Source: Takakia lepidozioides (taxonomy: Eukaryota; Streptophyta; Takakiopsida; Takakiales; Takakiaceae). Taken from it: a stretch of 64,000 bases of DNA. The first letter of the stretch is position 1. Each line of letters starts with the position of its first letter. Location: the NCBI GenBank assembly GCA_030704615.1, contig CM060734.1:15686001-15750000 (forward strand), in the 5' to 3' direction. The translations under genes and the position numbers were made by a program. Below are positions 53,966 through 64,000 of this stretch, in pieces. The notes beneath the pieces were generated by a model that was not told the DNA's origin, made no database searches, and saw only the letters and a list, made by a program, of their open reading frames with translations.

Positions 53966-55895
53966 CGATCCATAGAATCAGTGACAAGTGGACACATAAT
54001 AACTTCAGGAAAATGGCTGACGGAAGAGGAAACGGAAATTACTTTAAAAATAGACACGTGGAGGTCAGGGCGCGACACACAGCAAGAAGCCGAGAAGTGC
54101 AAGAACAGGTGTCAAAAAGAAAGAGGACAAGAACGGCCGTCAAAAGGGATGAAAGGCGGGCCCATTAATGAGTACGGAAAAAGGGAAACGGAACGAACGG
54201 CAAGTACAGAAAAGCGGAATTCTTGTCACATGTGTGATCCTAGTGGACTATCCAACAGGGAAAGTCCACTAAAGAAGATAAAATCTAAAATCCAGTCACA
54301 GCGGATACAGCCAATAGAAAACCAGAGAAAGGATCAAGAAAATGGAGGGAAATTGAGCGCAAGAGGCGGCGTCGTTCTGAGTAACGGGCGTCTCGACAGG
54401 ACAGACCATCAATGCTACCTTGGAAACTATGGAGGAACTAACAGACTATACGCTCGCAATATTACTTACGCAGTGGCATAGACACGAAAGGACAGAGCGG
54501 AGCTTTTCTCTTGAGCGATGCTTGCAAGCCCCGCAGGCTTACAAGAAATTACCCATAGCTTTCTGCGGCAACCATACGTTTATGCTTTGTGCACTACAGG
54601 CATTCCTGCAGTTGTTACAGCCAAAACAGTTCTGTGAGTCTAAAATGAAGAGAGTGAGAGGAATGGAGGAAATCAGGGTGAAGAGCACCACAATTCTGCA
54701 GAAACAAACGATTGCTACCCCACAGGCGATACAGATACTGGAGGAGCTGAGATTGCAAGGATTGCAGGTCGGCCAGTTATTGACGTTCTGATTGCCATGA
54801 ACAGAACCAACAGTATTGAGGGTCGGCCAGTTATTGACGTTCTGATTGCCATGAACAGAACCAACAGTATTGAGCAGATCTTCACGTAGAAATACTCAAG
54901 GCCTGAGGGACAAGAGGTACAATGGGCGGACATAATGTAAACGCCTGGTAAGGAGATGAAAAGATTACAAGGTACTACGCAAGTCTCCTATCATAGTGTC
55001 TGGCCCAATCATTGCTCAAATAATCCTTGATTTCTGGCATACTTGATGCACAAGAAAGGAAGAAAATGGGAGTGTTTGAGCAGAAAACAACTGCAATGGA
55101 AGAGCGAGGCTCTTCACACAGTGAGGTTGGACTAGCAGGGCAACCCGAGACTAAGAGGCAGAGACGGGGAAAGACTGTATGGGCGGATCACTGCTTCACG
55201 GATTCCGCATGATAATGTTTCCCAAGCTCATGGCCAGAAGGGCACAGCAGCACAGAGAATGCTATTACGGGAAGCAGGACCTTCAGAGAGGGAGGAAGTT
55301 CTTCTGCATCACAACCATCACAGCCACCTGAACGACTTGTCACAAGGTCACAAGTTATCCATGCAGCTCAACCAGAAATAATTGATTTGGAAAGTGAAGG
55401 GTTAGATATTCCAACTACAGAACAATAGTGCAGAAATAGAGAAGGGGACCTTCTCTATGATATTCTGGTCTTGTCAAGAGACAGAATCCCAGAGGTGCAA
55501 CAGTTGCCAGGGAAATCCTGAGGTGCATAATAATACACACACTGTTCGGAGGTACCACAGGCGGAAGGTCATGACACTGTAGCACCGTGATAGTGAAGTA
55601 GTTCAGGAAAAATCCGTGGGACAATGGCCTGAATGTTTAGTGAACATCACACTATTGAAGATCAGGAGAACAGCCAGCAACCTCCCATGATGACCCTCAA
55701 CAGGCAATGCTGATGAGTTCCATAGGCAGGACACTTAAGTTGTGGGGACTTATGTCAAATCCCATGTTCCAATTACCCAATTGACAGCCTTGAGAGAGGA
55801 ACTCAGGAGGAGTTTGAGGCTCGACTTGCCACTGAGTGTGCAAACAGGTCGATGAAGAGGTCCTCTCAAGATGAAGCAGGACTTGAAATACAGAA
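53966..55895 (+). other. Accessory region A: charged coding-like sequence
   Basis: Open frames 53,981-54,481 (very Lys/Arg/Glu-rich) and 54,420-54,791 (helical, Cys-containing), then 55,027-55,212, separated by shifts. A perfect 54-bp tandem duplication lies at 54,767-54,820 and 54,821-54,874, an 18-codon in-frame unit. No family recognised. It could be part of one decayed accessory ORF. Confidence 0.35.
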
Positions 55896-56640
55896 ATGGC
55901 TTTGCAATTGGCCAAGGAACCATTGATTGAGGCAGGCCTCGCGCAAGACCAGTTGCACGAAGCACATAGCAACAGCTATACCAAATGCAGGTGCAGCATG
56001 AAAGCAAGTTTGCAAGAACTGAATGCACTACATACGGAGTTGCAAACAGTGCATAACAGGATGGCGATACAATGTGCTACATTTACAACTATGCTTGACC
56101 AATCTACAAAAGAAATAAACAGTCAAGCGAAAAATGTACGAAGGCAAGAAGAAGAAATGTTGAGCAAATGAAGCTCATTGTCGATATGAAGAATACAATC
56201 TGTCGCAATGAAGATACTTTCAAGCAATACAGCAGATTGAAGCTGATCAAGAGAAGCACATCGTGGAGTTGCAACAAACCTCATGGCCAATAGAAATGAA
56301 ATCGCGGTCAAAACAAGGCTTGAAGAAGCCAATAATCTACTTGCTGCTTCTGCGCATTGGTTGAACCTCAGGCGAAGCGCATGGAGGCTTTACAACAGCA
56401 GTTGGAATTGTACAAGCTAAGAGAGGAGCAAACTCTCAGAGGAACCACAAGCAACTTGGTGGATAACAGCCTTATGCAGGTCTGGTTAGCACAAGGGCCA
56501 GTAGATGGCAAAGCACCACGGAAGCTCACCCAAAGCGAGATGATGAGCTCACAGGCTGCAGGTGCAGACATTGCCACAACTACTATAGACAATTCTATAG
56601 TAGGATAGCAGAGTTACAATGGATGTAGACGGACTCCAGA
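55896..56640 (+). other. Accessory region B: coiled-coil coding-like sequence
   Basis: Frames 55,896-56,171 and 56,357-56,608 encode heptad-patterned helices (ELNALHTELQTVHNRMA and MEALQQQLELYKLREEQ), consistent with one long coiled coil broken by frameshifts near 56,165 and 56,340. It could be a structural or transport-like accessory protein. No homologue named. Confidence 0.4.
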
Positions 56641-56925
56641 CTCAAGTGGAAGACCTCACTTCAAACATCAACCAAGAGTCTGTATCCCTCAGGAACAGCT
56701 AATGGCTTCTATTTACAAGCCAGAACTTTGGCTTTTCAGTCTTCACAGGAGGTGCAGGAGATGCCAATGATACAAGAGCCAGTACCACCACCACCACAAC
56801 AAGTCACTGTACCAGTAGCTGAACCTGTGGTTACTACAACCCACCACAGCCACCACAGCCGAGGTATGGGTCAATGCCGCTTTTAACCCACCTAAAACTC
56901 CAGCTGCAAGGAGTACAGTAGGGCT

Positions 56926-57934
56926 ATGATTATGCCCTTCAACCAAATTCCCATCATGTTGGATTTGGCTTGGAAAGAATTTAGTCCTCCGCAGTCATTC
57001 GCACATTACTACCAAATCATGCGTATTTGGCTGCCAGTGGCAACTAGACTAAAGTTCTTCCGAACAATCGACATATTGAAGATCATCACTTTGCACAATA
57101 CTGGCACGAAGCAGGTACCATGTTGAGGGAATTGATTGCTTTCCAGGTTGTACATGGACTCATTTATCCAAGACCAAGGAGATAGCAAGTATTGTCATGG
57201 GTGCGGGTTATACTACGCTGCTTGTTTTCTGGTACGTTACCACATTGAGCAACAAAAGATGCAAACACTCTTTCTGAGTTATTCCAGTGGAGATCATTGG
57301 GTATTACCTTTCGGTGCCACCTCATATGTACCTATATGACCCAAAGGTTATGATGCAAAAGGATTCTCAAATTCGTCATGGTTTCAAGCGGCCTGGAACC
57401 ATTTGTCAACCAAAAATTCGGCATTGATGACATTTTCTATAAGGGACATGTGCATGGAAGTACTTGCACGCTGCACCAGTAATGGTACCCCACTCACCTG
57501 GACAGACAAGGCTCAGTGTCTACACCAATTTTGCTGTTCAGCGGTTACACCAGTTGTAAAATACAACTTCCAGACATGGTAGGACAGCATTGTATGCCCC
57601 AGATGATTCCACAAAAAGTTCGAAAATTAAAACATCTGAGAGGCGATGAGGATTCTGATACAACTGTTTCTTCACCGAATTCTTTTGACATGGAGAAGAC
57701 TATGCAGTTCAGATGGCAGAAGAGAAGCGAAGGGGGTCTCCTATGCCGAAAGGTTACCTCCATATCAGCCTCCAGAGGGCCTCACTTATCCAGGTAGTGA
57801 TCAACCATCTCCGTCAACCAGAGACAGACCTCGGCTCGTACACACAGTCCGCCACGAAACTCTCAACGTCAAGAAGGTGCTCACTCACAAAGGTTTGCTA
57901 GTCGAAATCAATAAACCGTGAGGACACGGCTTTT
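56926..57934 (+). other. Accessory region C: helical/hydrophobic coding-like sequence
   Basis: Frame 56,926-57,126 (LDLAWKEFSPPQSFAHYYQ...), then, by a frameshift near 57,095, a frame running to about 57,280 with a hydrophobic segment (GYTTLLVFWYVTTL) that could span a membrane. Frames at 57,516-57,797 and 57,646-57,921 end just before the polypurine tract. Not recognised. An envelope-like role is possible but unsupported. Confidence 0.35.
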
Positions 57935-57950
57935 GGAGGGGGAAGGGTAA
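57935..57950 (+). promoter_or_regulatory. Polypurine tract
   Basis: GGAGGGGGAAGGGTAA directly before the 3' LTR start TGTTAGAGGA. In LTR retrotransposons this RNase H-resistant primer starts plus-strand DNA synthesis. Confidence 0.75.
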
Positions 57951-58750
57951 TGTTAGAGGATTGTCGGGGACTTAGACACTTATAAGGGATCTGTAGGGTA
58001 CCCTTAATTTTTGCACAGACTGAGACCAACAGGAGCCTTAGGGGTGACAGCAGCGCACTGTAGAAGGGGGTTACACAGCCGTCACAGTCGTCACAGCCCA
58101 CAAGCAACACAGCCCGTCACAGTCGTCACAGCCCGTCACAGTCGTCACAGTCGTCACAGCCCACAGCCACACAGCCGTCACAGTCGTCACAGCCGACACA
58201 GCAACACAGCCTCACAGTCGTCACAAGCCCACAGCCAACACAGCCCGTCACAGTCGTCACAGCCGACACAGCCACACAGCCCCGACACATTCGTCACAGC
58301 AGACACAGCCGACACAGCCACACAGCCAGTCACAGCCCGACACAGCCAACAGTCGCACAGCCAGTCACAGCCCTTCACAGTTTCACACAGCCGTCACAGC
58401 TTGACACAGCTGTCACGATCATAGGGAACGAAGAGTAGGACAGGGAACTGACGTGGGAACAACACCTGCGAAGGGAACATGTTAGTTCACAGACGACGGT
58501 TAGTGAGGGAAACGGTTAGAACCGCGGATAGGAAGATAAGGGAGAAACGGGAATTGAGGGACATCATTCGAGGAGGACTTCTTGGTGATAGAGGAGAGGG
58601 ATCGGGCAGAGATGAGGAACGGAAGTGAAGATAGAGAGATGATGATATTGTAGAGCAATTAGAGACACAATGGCTTCGGCCTGATACCTGATAAATCATA
58701 ATCGGATATTTTTACGATACAATCACACTGTGTAGAGAGATCTGAGTGAA
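57951..58750 (+). repeat. 3' LTR (truncated)
   Basis: Starts TGTTAGAGG like the 5' LTR and matches its first about 800 bp, including the minisatellite (with fewer units) and the following block to CTGAGTGAA. It then switches to satellite-array sequence (GGAAGAAGAGGCCAG), so the last about 250 bp are missing. Small differences from the 5' LTR (scattered single-base gaps and substitutions) are visible. Confidence 0.8.
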
Positions 58751-61700
58751 GGAAGAAGAGGCCAGTGAAGGAACCCTCAATTCCCGAGGTCATAAAGTAA
58801 CAATCAGGAAAGAATCTTATATCAAACTTTTAGTGTTTACCCACCCCTTGTTTTGGTAAAACATGTGTACAAAACCAAAGGGAGGTATTGGGACTTAGGT
58901 AATGAAGTCTGGCAGGGTTTACCACCTGGTATTCAGACAAAACATCTACCAGCAGCATATCAGAATTGGGTATTTTTATGGTGCTATAAAGAGCAAAGCC
59001 ATAACCAGGAGAAACATAGAAACATTTGAGCCAAAGAAAAGGAAACTCATTCGTATCATAAGGTATCTAATCTGACATAAGGCATCGGCTACATGGGACC
59101 GGCAAACAAGAGTAATGTGCACTGACCGGATCATGTATGAGGTGTACACGTCTACTCCAGCAGGCTGTCGTACCAAGGCCTAGCTCCAAATTTCAGCATT
59201 CAGAAGCCCTATAGATGTTCTATGCTTATCTCAGGTACCTTCAAGGAGCGCCTTTACTCTCCATGCCCAATTAGCCAACATATTTTTGCTGGAGAAGATC
59301 TTACCTTATGAAGGACTTGCTTGCTCCACACCATGGTCATGGCGGTAGAGGAGGCTGATATCTCATGGCTTTGGCCTTCCCATTGCCTTGGGTTCATCAC
59401 TTCAATCAGGAACATATTTGATAACCTTTTGTCATGCTCAGACCAAGGTGTTAGTAAATCAAACATAAAACTGAAAACAGAAGGGAGATTGGTTGATGAT
59501 GTGTACAAGAACCACCAAGTACACCGGTCTAAATCAGAGAGGGAAGATACTTATGTCTTGTCGAGACATGGACAAAGACCTGACAAGGTCATTGTAAAAT
59601 TAACGACAAATCAGCCTCATAACAAGGCATTATCAACCATTCTTCATTCACAAGTCAGATTTATGACAAATCCCAGACTTCAAAGTCAATGAAGTCTCTG
59701 GTGTGGGGGGGGGTGGGGAAAAATTAGAGACTCGATTACCACTGTTCATAGTAGGAAACCATTGTTCAGCATGCTAAAAAGTGCCATTCATACATGCCAT
59801 GTCATTCAGTCTGTATTTTTTTGGTCAGCTTACATACCAAGGCATAACCAAACCATCCTCATTTATTGTTGGCCCAAAAACTAGTATAGTTTTGGGTTCT
59901 TTGTATCATTGGACCTAGCCCATATTTTTGGGTACCACATGTGTACAAAACCAATGGGGGTAGGTTTAGGCAATGAATTTTTCTGCCATTGGCATGTTCC
60001 AAGTTGGCAAGTTGTGACACAAACGAAGGTACATCAACACATACATCAAATGTAGAGTTTTACCTTTTAGTTTATATATAAGCTCTGGTGACCGGAAGAA
60101 GAGGCCAGTGAAGGAACCCTCAATTCCCGAGGTCATAAAGTAACAATCAGGAAAGAATCTTATATCAAACTTTTAGTGTTTACCCACCCCTTGTTTTGGT
60201 ATAAACATGTGTACAAAACCAAAGGGGCAGGTATTGGGACTTAGGTAATGAAGTCTGGCAGGGGTTTACCACCTGGTATTCAGACAAAACATCTACCAGC
60301 AGCATATCAGAATTGGGTATTTTTTATGGTGCTATAAAGAGCAAAGCCATAACCAGGAGAAACATAGAAACATTTGAGCCAAAGAAAAGGAACTCATTCG
60401 TATCATAAGGTATCTAAATCTGACATAAGGCATCGGCTACATGGGACCGGCAAACAAGAGTAATGTGCACTGACCGGATCATGTATGAGGTGTACACGTC
60501 TACTCCAGCAGGCTGTCGTACCAAGGCCTAGCTCCAAATTTCAGCATTCAGAAGCCCTATAGATGTTCTAATGCTTATCTCAGGTACCTTCAAGGATGCC
60601 TTACTCTCCATGCCCAATTAGCCAACATATTTTTTGCTGGAGAAGATCTTACCTTATGAAGGACTTGCTTGCTCCACACCATGGTCATGGCGGTAGAGGA
60701 GGCTGATATCTCATGGCTTTGGCCTTCCCATTGCCTTGGGTTCATCACTTCAATCAGGAACATATTTGATAACCTTTTGTCATGCTCAGACCAAGGTGTT
60801 AGTAAATCAAACATAAAACTGAAAACAGAAGGGAGATTGGTTGATGATGTGTACAAGAACCACCAAGTACACCGGTCTAAATCAGAGAGGGAAGATACTT
60901 ATGTCTTGTCGAGACATGGACAAAGACCTGACAAGGTCATTGTAAAATTAACGACAAATCAGCCTCATAACAAGGCATTATCAACCATTCTTCATTCACA
61001 AGTCAGATTTATGACAAATCCCAGACTTCAAAGTCAATGAAGTCTCTGGGTGGGGGGGGGTGGGAAAAATTAGAGACTCGATTACCACTGTTCATAGTAG
61101 GAAACCATTGTTCAGCATGCTAAAAAGTGCCATTCATGACATGCCATGTCATTCAGTCTGTATTTTTTGGTCAGCTTACATACCAAGGCATAACCAACCA
61201 TCCTCATTTATTGTTGGCCCAAAAACTAGTATAGTTTTGGGTTCTTTGTATCATTGGACCTAGCCCATATTTTTGGGTACCACATGTGTACAAAACCAAT
61301 GGGGGTAGGTTTAGGCAATGAATTTTTCTGCCATTGGCATGTTCCAAGTTGGCAAGTTGTGACACAAACGAAGGTACATCAACACATACATCAAAATGTA
61401 GAGTTTTACCTTTTAGTTTATATATAAGCTCTGGTGACCGGAAGAAGAGGCCAGTGAAGGAACCCTCAATTCCCGAGGTCATAAAGTAACAATCAGGAAA
61501 GAATCTTATATCAAACTTTTAGTGTTTACCCACCCTTGTTTTGGGTAAAACATGTGTACAAAACCAAAGGGGGCAGGTATTGGGACTTAGGTAATGAAGT
61601 CTGGCAGGGGTTACCACCTGGTATTCAGACAAAACATCTACCAGCAGCATATCAGAATTGGGTATTTTTTATGGTGCTATAAAGAGCAAAGCCATAACCA

Positions 61701-64000
61701 GGAGAAACATAGAAACATTTGAGCCAAAGAAAAGGAACTCATTCGTATCATAAGGTATCTAAATCTGACATAAGGCATCGGCTACATGGGACCGGCAAAC
61801 AAGAGTAATGTGCACTGACCGGATCATGTATGAGGTGTACACGTCTACTCCAGCAGGCTGTCGTACCAAGGCCTAGCTCCAAATTTCAGCATTCAGAAGC
61901 CCTATAGATGTTCTATCTGCTTATCTCAGGTACCTTCAGAGGGAAGATACTTATGTCTTGTCGAGACATGGACAAAGACCTGACAAGGTCATTGTAAAAT
62001 TAACGACAAATCAGCCTCATAACAAGGCATTATCAACCATTCTTCATTCACAAGTCAGATTTATGACAAATCCCAGACTTCAAAGTCAATGAAGTCTCTG
62101 GGTGGGGGGGGGGTGGGAAAAATTAGAGACTCGATTACCACTGTTCATAGTAGGAAACCATTGTTCACATGCTAAAAAGTGCCATTCAATGACATGCCTG
62201 TCATTAGTCCTAGTTTTTGGGTCAGCTTACATACCAAGGCATAACCAACCATCCTCATTTTTGTTGGCCCAAAAAACTATATAGTTTGGGTTTTCTTTGT
62301 ATCATTGGAACCTAGCCCATATTTTGGGTACCACATTTGTACAAAACCAATGGGGTAGGTTTTGGGCATGAAATTTTCTGCCATGGCACTGTGTCCATTG
62401 GCATTTTGACACAAACGAAGGTACATCAACACATACCTCAAAATGTAGAGTTTTTACCTTTAGGTTTATATATAAACTCTGGTGACCGGAAGAAGAGGCC
62501 AGTGAAGGACCCGCAATTCCCGGCTGTCAGCAAAGTAACAATCAGGAAAGAATCTTATATCAAACTTTAGTGTTTACCCACCACCTTGTTTTGGGTAAAA
62601 CAGTGGACAAAACCAGGGGGCAGGTATTGGGACTTAGGTAATGAAGTCTGGCAAGGGGTTTACCACCTGGTATTCAGACAAAACATCTACCAGCAGCATA
62701 TCAGAATTGGGTATTTTTTATGGTGCTATAAAGAGCAAAGCCATACAAGAGAAACATAGAAACATTTGAGCCAAAGAAAAGGAACTCATTCGTATCATAA
62801 GGTATCTAAATCTGACATAAGGCATCGGCTACATGGGACCGGGCAAACAAGAGTAATGTGCACTGACCGGATCATGTATGAGGTGTACACGTCTACCTCC
62901 AGCAGGCTGTCGTACCAAGGCCTAGCTCCAAATTCAGCATTCAGAAAGCCCTATAGATGTTCTATGCTTATCTCAGGTACCTTCAAGGATGCCTTACTCT
63001 CCATGCCCAATTAGCCAACATATTTTTGCTGGAGAAGATCTTACCTTATGAAGGACTTGCTTGCTCCACACCATGGTCTGGCGGTAGAGGAGGCTGATAT
63101 CTCATGGCTTTGGGCCTTCCCATTGCCTGTGGTTCATCACTTCAATCAGGAACATATTTGATAACCTTTTGTCATGCTCAGACCAAGGTGTTAGTAAATC
63201 AAAACATAAAACTGAAAACAGAAGGGAGATTGGTTGATGATGTGTACAAGACCACCAAGTACACCGGTCTAAATCAGAGAGGGAAGATACTTATGTCTTG
63301 TCGAGACATGGACAAAGACCTGACAAGGTCATTGTAAAATTAACGACAAATCAGCCTCAATACAAGGCATTATCAACCATTCTTCATTCACAAGTCAGAT
63401 TTATGACAAATCCCAGACTTCAAAGTCATGAGTCTCTGGGTGGGGGGGTGGGAAAATTAGAGACTCGATTACCACTGTTCATAGTAGGAACCATTGTTCA
63501 GCATGCTAAAAAGTGCCATTCATGACATGCCATGTCATTCAGTCTGTATTTTTTGGTCAGCTTACATACCAAGGCATAACCAACCATCCTCATTTATTGT
63601 GGCCCAAAACTAGTATAGTTTTTGGGTTTTGTATCATTGGACCTAGCCCATATTTTTTGGGTACCACATGTGTACAAAACCAATGGGGTTAGGTTTTAGG
63701 CAATGAATTTTTTTTCTGCCTTGGCATGTTCCAAGTTGGCAAGTTGTGACACAAACGAAGGTACATCAACACATACATCAAAATGTAGAGTTTTACCTTT
63801 TAGTTATATATAAGCTCTGGTGACCGGAAGAAGAGGCCAGTGAAGGAACCCTCAATTCCCGAGGTCATAAAGTAACAATCAGGAAAGAATCTTATATCAA
63901 ACTTTTAGTGTTACCCACCCCTTGTTTTGGGTAAAAATGTACAAAACCAAAGGGGGCAGGTATTGGGACTTAGGTAATGAAGTCTGGCAGGGGTTTACCA
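58751..64000 (+). repeat. Tandem satellite array, right block
   Basis: The same monomers continue to the window edge. Landmark GCTCCACACCATGG at 59,323 and 60,671, and a variant at 63,063. At about 61,938 a roughly 300-bp deletion joins CAGGTACCTTC to AGAGGGAAGATAC and removes one landmark. The block begins at monomer phase 771 or so, whereas the left block ended at phase 1,242, so about 470 bp of monomer occur on both sides of the retrotransposon. The stretch 62,160-62,640 has many single-base gaps relative to other copies. Confidence 0.9.

Larger units (their letters stand above)
45604..58750 (+). mobile_element. Ty3/gypsy LTR retrotransposon inserted in the satellite array
   Basis: 5' LTR 45604-46658, primer-binding-like site just after, gag, protease, RT, RNase H, integrase, a 4.4-kb accessory region, a polypurine tract (57,935-57,950) and a 3' LTR starting at 57,951 but cut at about 58,750. 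Order protease-RT-RNase H-integrase defines Ty3/gypsy; the RT and integrase blocks and the GGCGACC...GGGGACC site after the LTR resemble the Athila/Tat branch. Left flank joins after the array bases GATGTT; the right flank resumes at a different array phase, so no target-site duplication remains. Reading frames are broken many times. Confidence 0.88.

Noticed and set aside
38382-64000. Repeated ORFs of 67-127 codons in every array monomer, on both strands
   Set aside because: Open frames recur simply because the monomer recurs; several overlap antisense, none has a recognisable motif, and indels in some copies are tolerated without compensation.

Overview
The window is a repeat-rich stretch of a land-plant nuclear genome. 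The evidence is a spliceosomal, many-exon plant gene of the ASG2/WDTC1 type (WD40-TPR protein), plant-type LTR retrotransposons, LINEs and tRNA-derived repeats. Ty3 elements with a PHD finger in the integrase and Helentron-like OTU/endonuclease relics make a non-seed plant (fern, lycophyte or bryophyte) my best guess; that is an inference. I see no bacterial-style operon, rRNA or CRISPR array.

Layout. 1-1.1 kb: two unrecognised coding fragments. 1.48-3.04 kb: a dispersed repeat built of alternating short palindromes (CTCAAAAC/GTTTTGAG and AGTCC/GGACT), with a second copy at 10.68-11.09 kb and an inverted piece at 6.01-6.27 kb. 3.88-4.64 kb: an orphan 250-aa ORF on the minus strand. 5.08-6.6 kb: a diverged direct duplication. 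7.13-8.77 kb: a broken coiled-coil plus RING-like gene. 11.1-12.4 kb: the 3' end of a LINE (zf-RVT domain). 13.1-13.8 kb: three tRNA-like sequences. 14.13-15.53 kb: a broken, intron-containing RPA-like OB-fold gene. 16.62-19.83 kb: a Helentron-like OTU domain and endonuclease domain, separated by a 1,161-bp near-identical copy of the coiled-coil/RING gene's 3' half and by a Ty3 integrase-PHD fragment with LTR-like sequence.

23.2-34.64 kb holds the one gene that looks functional. It is the ASG2/WDTC1 homologue, a predicted substrate receptor of CUL4-DDB1 ubiquitin ligase. I could place 18 coding exons with consistent reading phase; the extreme N-terminus is not found. Its introns hold SINE-like repeats and a non-LTR reverse transcriptase relic whose 3' tail matches the SINE-like tails.

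38.17 kb to the right edge is a tandem array with a monomer of about 1.34 kb. It opens with one inverted partial monomer, forming a palindrome of about 600-bp arms. The array is interrupted at 45,604-58,750 by a 13.1-kb Ty3/gypsy retrotransposon: a full 5' LTR, primer-binding-like site, gag, protease, RT, RNase H and integrase in many broken frames, about 4.4 kb of extra coding-like sequence after integrase, a polypurine tract and a truncated 3' LTR. A CACAGCC-type minisatellite lies in both LTRs and again behind the integrase. The element appears non-autonomous today because of frameshifts, although some of these may be assembly errors.
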